From: Pantoea cypripedii
GTDB taxonomy: Bacteria; Pseudomonadota; Gammaproteobacteria; Enterobacterales; Enterobacteriaceae
Length of the DNA: 64,000 nucleotides
Assembly (NCBI RefSeq): GCF_011395035.1
Contig: NZ_CP024769.1
Location: forward strand, 166,869-230,868
Direction: 5' to 3'
In this document: positions 37,225 through 46,087 of the stretch, in pieces
Numbering within the stretch: position 1 is the first letter of the stretch
Layout: every line of letters begins with the position of its first letter
Notes under the pieces: model-generated
What the model saw: the letters and a program-made list of their open reading frames with translations, nothing else
Told to the model about the DNA's origin: nothing
The model's database searches: none
Made by a program: the position numbers and the translations under genes

Positions 37225-38669
37225 AGATGCGGTTCTGCCACAAATCGTGCGGACAGGGTGCTCACCGGCAAGAAGGCAAAATCGGTATCAAAAGGGTAAG
37301 CAGGCTGGGTTTTACGCTTACGCACCAGACGTTCCACGTACTGATCCACCACGCCTTCTGATAGCGCCATCAGGTTAGGATTGGCGAGCGGTGCCAGTTC
37401 GGGAGACAGGTAACCGGATTTCACCACCACAATATTGGCGGTTGCCGGATTCAGCCCCAGCAGAGCGAAATCCGCCAGATTGTGATAGGGACGACGTCTG
37501 TCCGCCACCACGACGGTAATGTCTCCCGTTTGCAGCAGCGCCTGCTTCGCAACCGAGGCAGGGTCATCCACCAGCCTGGTTACCACGAATTGCGCACTGG
37601 CCTTGCCACCCGCGGGATCGAGCGTAGCGCCAATGGTCAATTGCAGCGTGGCGCCGATTCCGGCAGCAAAAGCGGCGTCGGTCGCCGGTTTGTCGGTAAT
37701 CCCTGCGACGATCACCCCTTGTGCGCCCTGGCGAATCAACTCGGCCAGCATATCGCCCCGATCACCCACACCGCCACCGGTGGGGTTATCGCCGGAATCA
37801 GCCAAAATGACCGGATGGGTAGGGCTGGCAATCGCCATGCGAACGCATTCTTCGGTACTGCCGGTGACACAACCAAAACTGAATTGTTCTCGTGCCTGCC
37901 AGTACGCCAGCGCCAGTTTCGCCGCCTGTTCTGCCAACACAGCGGCATCGGTGCCCGTCATAATCGCTGCCGCCGTTGCGCGCGGTTCATCCGCCCAAAC
38001 ATAACCCACCATCAGTGAGGCATCCCAGATATGTTCGATCGCGTTAATGGCGGGCAGGCGGGCATAGAGACTTTTCGCCGGTTCATCTTCGGTGCTGGTA
38101 CGTTCGCCGGGTAGCACCACCGGAATCGGTGCCCAGACGACGCCAGGTTTCACGCCGCTGTGCAGGCTTTGCACCAGCATCGCGACTGAACGACGCATGG
38201 TTTCTTCCACATCGATATGCGGCGCGGTACGGTAGGTGGAGAACATATCAATTGCATCGATGATGCGTTGCGTGACGTTACCGTGCAGATCATAGCTGAC
38301 AGTGATCGGACAATCGTTACCGACCAGTTCACGGGTGGCGGTGATCCAGTCACCCTCGGCGTCTTCCATCCCTTCAACGTAGACCGCGCCGTGCATCGCC
38401 AGATACACGCCATCTACGGGCAACAATGCCGCCAGTCGGCTGAGAAAATCCTGCTTAAAATCTTCATACGTGACGCGTGCGACCGGGCCACCGGCGATGG
38501 CGCGGGCATGGAAAGTCGGCAGGAAGTGGGCATCGTAGTCGGCAAGAAACGCAAAATAAGGACTCGCCGTCAGTTCATCGCCGCGCAGAATACGGAAGTC
38601 GTCAGCATAATTCAGCACCGGGTTATAGGTACTGCACTCAGTATGAATACCACCAAAAGCAATGCGCAT
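37221..38669 (-). CDS. M81-family metallopeptidase (MlrC-like)
   Basis: 482 residues. Matches the DUF1485/MlrC_C two-domain proteins named after microcystinase C, which cleaves linearised peptide toxins. Seen: N-terminal IAFGGIHTECSTYNP (family HxExxTF..P), GVYLAMHGAVYVEGMEDAEGD, SYDLHGNVT, TYRTAPHIDVEET, and ILADSGDNPTGGGVGD. His, Asp and Glu of these segments are the likely zinc ligands. Cytoplasmic, so it should process an imported peptide-like substrate. It sits 11 bases after the ROK repressor and overlaps the ATPase gene. Confidence 0.88.
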   Translation of the reverse strand: MRIAFGGIHTECSTYNPVLNYADDFRILRGDELTASPYFAFLADYDAHFLPTFHARAIAGGPVARVTYEDFKQDFLSRLAALLPVDGVYLAMHGAVYVEGMEDAEGDWITATRELVGNDCPITVSYDLHGNVTQRIIDAIDMFSTYRTAPHIDVEETMRRSVAMLVQSLHSGVKPGVVWAPIPVVLPGERTSTEDEPAKSLYARLPAINAIEHIWDASLMVGYVWADEPRATAAAIMTGTDAAVLAEQAAKLALAYWQAREQFSFGCVTGSTEECVRMAIASPTHPVILADSGDNPTGGGVGDRGDMLAELIRQGAQGVIVAGITDKPATDAAFAAGIGATLQLTIGATLDPAGGKASAQFVVTRLVDDPASVAKQALLQTGDITVVVADRRRPYHNLADFALLGLNPATANIVVVKSGYLSPELAPLANPNLMALSEGVVDQYVERLVRKRKTQPAYPFDTDFAFLPVSTLSARFVAEPHL

Positions 38670-38680
38670 TGCGGCCTCCG

Positions 38681-39814
38681 TTACTCGGGTAAATGAATTA
38701 AAAAACGATAGGCCGCCACACTGGCAGCGGCTCTGGCCCAGCTTTCGTCGCCAAGGACGATGGTCGAAATGGGGGTCTTACCCATGATGGAAGGCAGGAC
38801 ATTGGCATCAATGGCCTGCATCACCACGGTTTTCAGCAATCCATCAAACGCGCCGGAATGATGGGCAATGACGATCAATTCCGGGTCGTTCATCTGAATG
38901 ATATTGGCGATGGCAAGGCCGAGCGCGTTACCCGCACGGTGCAGGATGGCAATTGCCGTACTGTTGCCTTTCACCGCCAGATTTTCCAGCTCCGCCAGCG
39001 TCCGGGCATCGAGCGTTTTCTCACGTATGTTTTCGCGGATGGCGGTTAAGGATGCCAGAGTGTCGAGGCAGCCGCGTTTGCCACAGCGGCAGGGATGGCC
39101 ACCGGGTTCAATGGTGCAGTGGGCAATTTCTCCGGCACCGCCGTGGGCGCCACGATGCAGCTGCCCCTGAAAAAAGTGCGCCGAACCAATGCCATCGCTG
39201 TGAGAAATCAGGGTGAAGTTGCGGACTTTTTTCGCCAGACCAAAGATTTTCTCGCTTACCGCCAGGGCTTTGGCATCATTTTCCAGCGACACCTCCAGCC
39301 CGGTTGCCTGTTTCAGCATGTCCGCCAGCGCGACATTTTTCCAGCCGAGCAGGGCTGACTGCACGCACACCGCCTGATGTTCATCGACAAAGCCGGAAAG
39401 GGTGACGCCAAGGCCAATCAGTTGATCGGGAGAAATACCGTTACCCTGCACCAGTGGTGGGATGGCTGCGGCAATGGCCTGGGTGAGTTGTTGTGGATCG
39501 AGGCTAAGGGGCAGCACGCTGCTTGCCAGCGTATGCCCATGCATATCGATCAACACCAGGGTAATGTGCTCACCGAGTAACGACGCGCCAAGAAAATAAG
39601 CGCTATCGGCTCGCATTTTTAATAACACTGAAGGGCGACCCTGGCCGCTGGCTTCAGGAACACTTTCTTCCAGCAAACCGGCATTGAGCATCTCTTTTAT
39701 CAGGGTGCTAATGGCCGCTTTACTCATTTTCATCTTCTGCGCAATAGCCGTGCGGCTCATGCCATGCGAAGCGATAAGCAAACGAATAATTTGTTGCTGA
39801 TGGGCATTGAGCAT
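38681..39814 (-). CDS. ROK-family transcriptional repressor of the peptide-import locus
   Basis: 377 residues from the ATG at 39814 (MLNAHQQQIIRLL); a TTG at 39832 would add six. HTH about 5-60: ASHGMSRTAIAQKMKMSKAAISTLIKEMLNAGLL. ROK domain with ENDAKALAVSEKIFG, HGGAGEIAHCTIEPGGHPCRCGKRGCLD. It heads the minus-strand unit repressor-peptidase-ATPase and is divergent from the binding-protein operon, so it likely controls both. Repression responding to a sugar is expected of the family, which suggests the imported substrate carries a sugar moiety. Confidence 0.9.
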   Translation of the reverse strand: MLNAHQQQIIRLLIASHGMSRTAIAQKMKMSKAAISTLIKEMLNAGLLEESVPEASGQGRPSVLLKMRADSAYFLGASLLGEHITLVLIDMHGHTLASSVLPLSLDPQQLTQAIAAAIPPLVQGNGISPDQLIGLGVTLSGFVDEHQAVCVQSALLGWKNVALADMLKQATGLEVSLENDAKALAVSEKIFGLAKKVRNFTLISHSDGIGSAHFFQGQLHRGAHGGAGEIAHCTIEPGGHPCRCGKRGCLDTLASLTAIRENIREKTLDARTLAELENLAVKGNSTAIAILHRAGNALGLAIANIIQMNDPELIVIAHHSGAFDGLLKTVVMQAIDANVLPSIMGKTPISTIVLGDESWARAAASVAAYRFLIHLPE

Positions 39815-40006
39815 CAGAAGTCCCGCGATCAAAGAACTGTTTTACTGACAATAATAAGCCATAAGAACAAATACAATCGCATTTAGTTAATTTTCTGAAC
39901 CTGGATCGTAATATAAGTAAAATATATGAACCAACCTATTGGCTTTTGTTTTCGAGTTGTGCCTTATATGGCCTGGATAATTCACCAATCGTATCTGAGG
40001 GCCTTC

Positions 40007-41542
40007 ATGGAAAGCACACTTAAGCGTTTCAGGGTTATTACTCTCGCGGGCTGCATGATGTCGCTATTTGCCAGCGTCTCTGCGTTTGCCAGCCAGCTGG
40101 TCATTATGCAGAACGAACCGCCACGCAGCATGGATCCGGGTAATCAAACCGCCACTTTTACCGGTACGGTGCTGGATCCGATGTATGAAGGCCTGACGCG
40201 ACTGGGTGATGATGGCAAGGTGGTCCCGGCGCTGGCCGTCTCCTGGAGTAGTGACGCCAGCGGGCTGAACTGGACTTTCAAACTGCGTCCCAACGTAAAA
40301 TTCCATGATGGCACACCTTTTAACGCCGATGCGGTGGTAGAAAACTTTCAGCGCCATCTCGATACCAAACGCGGCCTTGCCGCCAGCGGTAAAATTCGCA
40401 CCTTTGTTCAGGACGTGAAGAAAAAAGACGATCTGACGGTGGAGTTTCAGCTGAAAAAAATAAACCCGGCGTTTTTGACGGTGCTGGCGTCGGGTCCGGG
40501 ATTAATGGTTAGCCCGAAGGCGGATAAAGACGGCAGCATTAATAATAAAGCGGATGGCACCGGGCCTTATAAGCTGGTGCAATATAAATCCGGTGAATTC
40601 GTGCTGGAACAAAAGAACGCAGATTACTGGGGTAAATCAACCGGGCCGGACGAAATAAAATGGACATGGAGCAGCGAGCCTTCGGTGATGAATATGGCGC
40701 TGCAATCCGGCCAGGTTGATATTATTAACCCGGTGCCACCTCAATTTGCCGGCATGTTAAAAAACAATGCCAACATCATCCTGAAACAATCACCGGGTGC
40801 GGCGGTATTCTGGGTTGATCTCAATACCCAAAGTAAAGCGTTGAGTGACGTCCGCGTGCGTCAGGCGCTTAACTTTGCCACCGATCAGCAGGCGTTGAGT
40901 AAGGCGGTGATGTTTGGTTATGCCCAGCCTGCCAACTCCGCGCTGGCACCGGTTGATGCGAACTACGATAAAAGCCTGCATGACTATCCTTACGATCTCC
41001 AGAAGGCCAAAGATCTGCTGAAAGCGGCGGGTTATGCCGATGGTTTTGCCATGTCGATTGCGGTACAGGCACCGGATGCGCGCACCGCGCAGGTGTTGCA
41101 GGGCATGTGGAGCAAAATCGGCGTGAAACTGAACGTGCGTCAGATGGAAAGTGGCGTCTGGACCAAAGCAGCCTTCGCCGATGCAAAAGAGAAAGCCACG
41201 CAGGGTACCGATGCGGTGCTGGCCTCATGGTCATCGGGTTTATATGGCTCGGACCTGCAACTGCGCCCGTTGTATCACACCAGCAGTTTCGCTCCGGGTG
41301 GCGCGAACCTCGGCTTTTTCAGTGATAAGCAAACCGATGATCTGATCGATACCGCCGCTTCGACCATGGATGATGCCAAACGCAAAGCACTCTACTTCGA
41401 GGCGCAGAAACGCATCAGCGCGCTGGCACCGCAGGTGTTGCTGTTTTACCAGGATGATCTGTATGCAGCGCGGAAAAATATCAGCGGCGTGACCATGCAA
41501 CCGGGTGGTCAGTTAGTGGTGCGGGATGCGGCCAAAAATTAA
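40007..41542 (+). CDS. Periplasmic peptide-binding protein (SBP family 5)
   Basis: 511 residues from the ATG at 40007, after TGAGGGCCTT. Signal peptide MESTLKRFRVITLAGCMMSLFASVSAFAS. Mature features: EPPRSMDPGNQTATFTGTVLDPMYEGLTRLGDDGKVVPALAVSW and WTFKLRPNVKFHDGTPFNADAVVENF. Related to GsiB/DppA. First gene of a plus-strand operon with two permeases and a ROK kinase. The frame extends upstream to 39926, but that part looks noncoding. Confidence 0.92.
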   Translation: MESTLKRFRVITLAGCMMSLFASVSAFASQLVIMQNEPPRSMDPGNQTATFTGTVLDPMYEGLTRLGDDGKVVPALAVSWSSDASGLNWTFKLRPNVKFHDGTPFNADAVVENFQRHLDTKRGLAASGKIRTFVQDVKKKDDLTVEFQLKKINPAFLTVLASGPGLMVSPKADKDGSINNKADGTGPYKLVQYKSGEFVLEQKNADYWGKSTGPDEIKWTWSSEPSVMNMALQSGQVDIINPVPPQFAGMLKNNANIILKQSPGAAVFWVDLNTQSKALSDVRVRQALNFATDQQALSKAVMFGYAQPANSALAPVDANYDKSLHDYPYDLQKAKDLLKAAGYADGFAMSIAVQAPDARTAQVLQGMWSKIGVKLNVRQMESGVWTKAAFADAKEKATQGTDAVLASWSSGLYGSDLQLRPLYHTSSFAPGGANLGFFSDKQTDDLIDTAASTMDDAKRKALYFEAQKRISALAPQVLLFYQDDLYAARKNISGVTMQPGGQLVVRDAAKN

Positions 41543-41557
41543 CCCAGGCGAGTTGCT

Positions 41558-42478
41558 ATGAAAGCGTATGTCGCGAAAAAGGTGCTTTCACTGCCGTTGA
41601 TCATATTCGGGGTGTCAATCATCGTTTTTATCGCCATCCGCGCGCTGCCGGGCGATCCGGCGCGCCTGATGGCGGGGCCAGAAGCCCCGCAGGAAGCGGT
41701 GGATAACATGCGTATCCGCCTGGGGCTTGATCAGCCGCTGCCGCTGCAATATGTAAAGTTTGCGGCGGAGGCGCTGCACGGCAATCTGGGGATGTCGTTG
41801 CAGTCGCAGCGTCCGGTCATCACCGAAATCAGTGAGCGACTGCCCTATACCTTATCGCTGGCGGTGCTCGCCTATCTGCTGGCAATCGCCATCGGCGTAC
41901 CCGCCGGTATGACCGGGGCGATTTACCGCCAGCGTATCCCGGACCAGGTGGTGATGGTGCTGACCATTGCCGGGGCATCAATTGCCAACTTCTGGCTGGC
42001 GCTGCTGGCGATGAACTATTTTGCGGTACAACTCGGCTGGCTGCCGCTGCTGGGGGCCGATTCGTGGCGTAATTACATCATGCCCACCGTGACGCTGGCG
42101 ATTTTGCCGATGGCGATGATCGCCCGCATGACGCGTTCCAGCATGCTGGATGTCTTAAGCCAGGACTATATTCGCACCGCCAAAGCTAAGGGGTTGTCGG
42201 CGCGCAGCATCCACTGGAAACACGCGTTACGCAACGCGCTGATTCCGATCGTGACCATTGTGGCGCTGAACTTCGGTAGCCTGATTGGTGGCGCGGTAGT
42301 GACGGAATCGGTGTTCAACTGGCCGGGTATTGGTCGTTTGCTGGTGGATTCGGTGCGCTATCGTGACTACCCGGTGATTCAGGGTGTCACCCTGGTGGCC
42401 GTGACCGGAGTGGTGCTGATGAATCTGGTGGGGGAAATCCTTATCGGTTTGCTGAATCCGAAAATAAGGTTCGACTGA
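41558..42478 (+). CDS. Peptide ABC transporter permease (GsiC/DppB type)
   Basis: 306 residues with six membrane segments. Motifs RALPGDPARLMAGPEAPQEAV and the EAA loop AKAKGLSARSIHWKHALRNALIPIV. 15 bases after the binding-protein gene; its TGA overlaps the next ATG. Confidence 0.93.
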   Translation: MKAYVAKKVLSLPLIIFGVSIIVFIAIRALPGDPARLMAGPEAPQEAVDNMRIRLGLDQPLPLQYVKFAAEALHGNLGMSLQSQRPVITEISERLPYTLSLAVLAYLLAIAIGVPAGMTGAIYRQRIPDQVVMVLTIAGASIANFWLALLAMNYFAVQLGWLPLLGADSWRNYIMPTVTLAILPMAMIARMTRSSMLDVLSQDYIRTAKAKGLSARSIHWKHALRNALIPIVTIVALNFGSLIGGAVVTESVFNWPGIGRLLVDSVRYRDYPVIQGVTLVAVTGVVLMNLVGEILIGLLNPKIRFD

Positions 42479-43344
42479 TGAACAGCATCGAGACGTCTCT
42501 GGTGTCGCGCCGATCGCGCAGCAGGCAACTGTTGCGCTTCCTCGCGGCGTATCCGTCGATTGCCATTGGCGGCGGATTGGTGTTGCTGGTGGTGCTGGCG
42601 GCACTGCTGGCTCCGCTGATTACCCATTGGGATCCGATTGATCAGGATTTGCTGAATACCTTACAGGCACCTTCCGCCGCGCACTGGTTTGGCACCGATG
42701 ATTATGGTCGCGATATCTTCGCGCGCGTGATTTATGGGGCGCGTATCTCGTTATTTGAAGTTTGCCTTAGCGTGGCAATTTCGATGGTGATTGGCATCCC
42801 GCTCGGCATTATTTCGGGCTTGGCGGGGCGCAAAATCGATGTAGCGATCATGTGGGTGATGGACGTCATTTTTGCCTTCCCGGGCATCGTCCTGGCGATT
42901 CTGATTGTCAGCGTGTTGGGCGAGGGGCTGACCAATATGCTGATCGCCATTTCGCTATTCTCCATCCCGGTTTATGCCCGTCTCAGCCGCAACCTGACGC
43001 TGGGGCTGAAAAATATGGAGTACATCGAAGCGGCACATATGCTGGGGGTGCGCTATCCGCGCATCATCACCCACTATATTTTGCGTAACTCGATCGGCCC
43101 ACTGATTGTGCAATCCACCCTGACTGCTGGCGCAGTGGTGTTGTCGGCTGCCAGCCTGTCATTCCTCGGGCTGGGGGTGCAGCCACCGATGCCAGAGTGG
43201 GGCACCATGATGAGCGATGGGCGTAACTTCCTTGGACTTAACATTTACGTCTCCCTTTTCCCTGGCCTGGCCATTTTGATTACCGTACTTGGCTTCAACG
43301 TGTTGGGTGACGGTTTGCGCGATGTAATGGATAAGCGTTTATGA
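42478..43344 (+). CDS. Peptide ABC transporter permease (GsiD/DppC type)
   Basis: 288 residues. DppC signature APSAAHWFGTDDYGRDIFARVIYGAR, EAA loop AAHMLGVRYPRIITHYILRNSIGPLI, and the C-terminal NVLGDGLRDVMD. Overlaps the upstream permease by one base and the downstream kinase by four. Confidence 0.93.
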   Translation: MNSIETSLVSRRSRSRQLLRFLAAYPSIAIGGGLVLLVVLAALLAPLITHWDPIDQDLLNTLQAPSAAHWFGTDDYGRDIFARVIYGARISLFEVCLSVAISMVIGIPLGIISGLAGRKIDVAIMWVMDVIFAFPGIVLAILIVSVLGEGLTNMLIAISLFSIPVYARLSRNLTLGLKNMEYIEAAHMLGVRYPRIITHYILRNSIGPLIVQSTLTAGAVVLSAASLSFLGLGVQPPMPEWGTMMSDGRNFLGLNIYVSLFPGLAILITVLGFNVLGDGLRDVMDKRL

Positions 43345-44282
43345 ATACGGTGATTTGTTTCGACTTAGGTGGTTCATTTATCAAACTGGGGATGGTGACG
43401 GGGAACGGTGAATTAACCCTGCTCTCGCAGGAAAAAATGCCGACCACCTCGTGGCCTGCGTTCACCCGGTTAATCCGTGCGATGATCGACCAGCATCAGC
43501 AACATTTTAGCGCCAGCAGCCCGGTGGCGATTTCCACCGCCGGAATTGTGGCACCGGATAGTGGCGAAATCTTCGCCAGCAATATTCCGGCCTTTCATCA
43601 GCGCAACCTTGCCAAAGAACTGTCAGATGAACTGCAACGTGAAGTTATCGTTCATAACGATGCGGACTGCTTTACTTATGCCGAAGCGCAGGCCGGAGCA
43701 GGCCAGGGGCATAAGGTAGTGTTTGGTGCGATTCTTGGTTCTGGCGTCGGCGGCGGGTTAGTGGCCGATGGGTACATTGTCATCGGGCAAAATGGGTTAA
43801 CCGGCGAATGGGGGCATGGCCCAATCACGTTGACGGAAGTCGAGATTGACGGTGAATGGCGACGCCTGCCGCGCCAGCTCTGTCCGTGCGGGCAAAGGGG
43901 CTGCCTCGATAGCTATGGCGGCGCGCGTGGGATGGAGAATCTGCATCGCACTTTACATGACGAGTCCGCCAGCAGCCTCGACATTATTGCTCGCTGGCAA
44001 AGTCAGGAGGCACTGGCCGGACAAACCATCAGCGCCTGGCTACAGTTGGTCAGCCAGCCGCTGGCGTACTGCATCAACATCACCGGTGCTTCCGTGGTGG
44101 TGGTGGGTGGCGGTCTGGCCTCGGTGACACCACTGATCGCAGCGCTGGATACGGCGGTACAAGGTTATGTGTTACGGCGTAGCGCGCAGCCATTGGTGGT
44201 GCCGGGAGCCTTTGCCCATCATGGCGGGATGCTCGGGGCGTCGTTGCTGGCTACGCCAGCTTCTGCTGCAAAAACGCCATAA
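43341..44282 (+). CDS. ROK-family sugar kinase
   Basis: 313 residues. ATP-binding N-terminus CFDLGGSFIKLGMV, active-site HNDADCFTYAEA, GSGVGGGLVADG, and the zinc motif LTGEWGHGPITL...CPCGQRGCLDSYGG. No HTH, so it is a kinase (NagK/NanK-like) rather than a regulator. The residue after the GC of the zinc motif is Leu-Asp where most members have Leu-Glu. Translationally coupled to the permease gene (ATGA). It implies the importer brings in a hexose or amino sugar, or a peptide carrying one. Confidence 0.88.
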   Translation: MNTVICFDLGGSFIKLGMVTGNGELTLLSQEKMPTTSWPAFTRLIRAMIDQHQQHFSASSPVAISTAGIVAPDSGEIFASNIPAFHQRNLAKELSDELQREVIVHNDADCFTYAEAQAGAGQGHKVVFGAILGSGVGGGLVADGYIVIGQNGLTGEWGHGPITLTEVEIDGEWRRLPRQLCPCGQRGCLDSYGGARGMENLHRTLHDESASSLDIIARWQSQEALAGQTISAWLQLVSQPLAYCINITGASVVVVGGGLASVTPLIAALDTAVQGYVLRRSAQPLVVPGAFAHHGGMLGASLLATPASAAKTP

Positions 44283-45126
44283 ACACCCGGTTGACCTCGC
44301 TGCGCTGGCGATGTTGGGGATAGAGCGCATTCAGGCTGAGCGAGGAGGGGTGCCAGTCATCCAGCACGGTGATCAGGTCGCCGCTGGCGAGGGCGGGGGC
44401 AACGATAAATTCCGGTAGCAGGATCAAGCCTAACCCGGCAATCGCCGCATCGCGCAGCATTTCACCGTTATTGCTGACCATCGGTCCCTGCACGTTAATC
44501 ACCTCGCGCTTTTCCCCCTGAAATAACTCCCAGCCGGTCTGGCTTTCACGGCCATAACGCAGGCAGGCGTGATCCAGCAAATCCTCCGGGCGACGCGGTG
44601 CATCGGCCCCTTGCAGGTAACTGGGGCTGGCGCAGATCACGCGGCGAAACTCCCCGAGTTTTTTTGCGATCAGGGTTGAGTCGGGCAATGTGCCGATACG
44701 AATCGCCATATCGAAGCCTTCGCCAATCATGTCCACATAACGGTCCGCCAGTTCGACCTGGAATTGCAGCGCCGGATGCATACTGAGAAATTCAGCGATA
44801 AACGGCGACAGATGGCTGATGCCGAACGACATCGGTACGCTGAGGCGAAAACTGCCCTGTAAAACCTGACGACGTCCCGATACCGCCAGCTCCGCCTCCT
44901 GCACATCATCGAGGATGCGCTGTGCGTGGCGGGCAAATAGCTGGCCGTTATCCGTCACTGACAACTTGCGCGTGTTGCGATTGAGCAGGCGTGCGCCGAG
45001 CGATTCCTCCAGCGCAGCGATGCGGCGGCTGACATATTGTTTGGAAAGCAGCAGCTGTTCTGCGGCGGCGGTGAAGTTGCCGGCTTTAATCACGGCGACA
45101 TAGATGCGGAGATCGTCTATCTGCAT
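44251..45126 (-). CDS. LysR-family transcriptional regulator (divergent from pirin gene)
   Basis: 291 residues from the ATG at 45126; a GTG at 45135 would add three. HTH: IDDLRIYVAVIKAGNFTAAAEQLLLSKQYVSRRIAALEESLGARLLNRNTRKLSVT. The co-inducer domain follows (FRLSVPMSFGISHLSPFIAEFLSMHPALQFQVEL). Its 3' end overlaps the 3' end of the ROK kinase gene by 32 bases in antisense. Divergent from the pirin gene, its likely target. Confidence 0.92.
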   Translation of the reverse strand: MQIDDLRIYVAVIKAGNFTAAAEQLLLSKQYVSRRIAALEESLGARLLNRNTRKLSVTDNGQLFARHAQRILDDVQEAELAVSGRRQVLQGSFRLSVPMSFGISHLSPFIAEFLSMHPALQFQVELADRYVDMIGEGFDMAIRIGTLPDSTLIAKKLGEFRRVICASPSYLQGADAPRRPEDLLDHACLRYGRESQTGWELFQGEKREVINVQGPMVSNNGEMLRDAAIAGLGLILLPEFIVAPALASGDLITVLDDWHPSSLSLNALYPQHRQRSEVNRVFMAFLQQKLA

Positions 45127-45249
45127 ATTGTCCACTTATTGGTGACGGTCATTGTCAATGCAACACATTGTTGGGCGATTCAGTTTACGTATACTGAGTC
45201 ACATCAGGAAGCAATATCGACTTCCGCCAACAAATTTGAGGAGCAGACC

Positions 45250-45975
45250 ATGATTGAACAAAGACTGTCAGCCCAGCGCGGCCACGGTGACCACGGCTGG
45301 TTGAACTCACGCCACACGTTTTCTTTTGCCAACTACTGGGACCCGAAACAAACCGGTTTCTCCGATTTGCTGGTGATTAACGATGACCGTGTCGCGCCGG
45401 GACGAGGTTTTGGTGCCCATCCGCACAGCAACATGGAAATCATCTCCTATGTACTGGAAGGTGCGCTGGAGCATAAAGATTCCATGGGTACAGGTTCGGT
45501 GATTGTCCCCGGTGATGTGCAGCTGATGAGTGCCGGTAGCGGCGTAACGCACAGCGAGTTTAACCACTCGAAAGCGGAAAACGTTCATTTCCTGCAAATC
45601 TGGATTGTCCCGGCAGAACGCGCAACGCAACCCGGTTATCAGCAGGTTTCAGTGGCAGAAAGCGACAAACGTGGTCAGCTGCGCCTGATTGTTTCCCCGC
45701 AGGGTGATGAAGGTTCACTGAGCGTGCGTCAGGACATTCGCATCTACGCCGGATTATTCAACGGTGAAGAACAGCAGACCTTTACGCTGGATGCCGATCG
45801 CTACGCCTACATTCATGTGGCTCGCGGCAGCATTGAAGTGAACGGTGTGGTGTTCAACGAAGGTGACGGTGCGCGTGTGCGTAACGAAACCGCTCTGCAA
45901 TTCGCCAACGGTAAAGACGCGGAAGTGCTGTTGTTTGACCTGCGTCCACTGGAAGTGAATCATCCGCAGCGTTAA
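45250..45975 (+). CDS. Pirin-family protein (YhhW-like quercetinase)
   Basis: 241 residues from the ATG at 45250 (MIEQRLSAQRGHGDHGWLNSRHTFSFANYW), with GAGGAGCAGACC upstream. Bicupin fold; metal ligands are in HPHSNMEIISYVLEGALEHKDSMG and GVTHSEFNHS (His, His, Glu pattern). E. coli YhhW has quercetin 2,3-dioxygenase activity, so flavonoid breakdown is plausible in a plant-associated host. The open frame to 45037 runs antisense to the LysR gene and is not used. Confidence 0.92.
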   Translation: MIEQRLSAQRGHGDHGWLNSRHTFSFANYWDPKQTGFSDLLVINDDRVAPGRGFGAHPHSNMEIISYVLEGALEHKDSMGTGSVIVPGDVQLMSAGSGVTHSEFNHSKAENVHFLQIWIVPAERATQPGYQQVSVAESDKRGQLRLIVSPQGDEGSLSVRQDIRIYAGLFNGEEQQTFTLDADRYAYIHVARGSIEVNGVVFNEGDGARVRNETALQFANGKDAEVLLFDLRPLEVNHPQR

Positions 45976-45983
45976 GCCATGAT

Positions 45984-46014
45984 AAGGGAGGCCGGGTGCC
46001 TCCCTTAATATTTG
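45984..46014 (+). terminator. Hairpin terminator after the pirin gene
   Basis: AAGGGAGGC-CGGGT-GCCTCCCTT, then AATATTTG. A strong stem with a weak U-tract, 8 bases after the stop. Confidence 0.7.
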
Positions 46015-46023
46015 CACGCCATT

Positions 46024-46066
46024 GCGCGATAAATCGCGCCGCTTGTAGCGGCGCAATTTATTGCGC
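46024..46066. repeat. Inverted pair of REP-like palindromes
   Basis: An inverted copy (GCGCGATAAATCGCGCCGC, 46024-46042) is followed immediately by a forward copy at 46045-46066 with stem GCGCAA-TTTA-TTGCGC. The second copy has compensating changes in both arms, so stem pairing is preserved. The pair lies between the pirin gene and the 3' end of iolG. Confidence 0.85.
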
Positions 46067-46087
46067 GGGTTTCTGAACAGCGATGTT

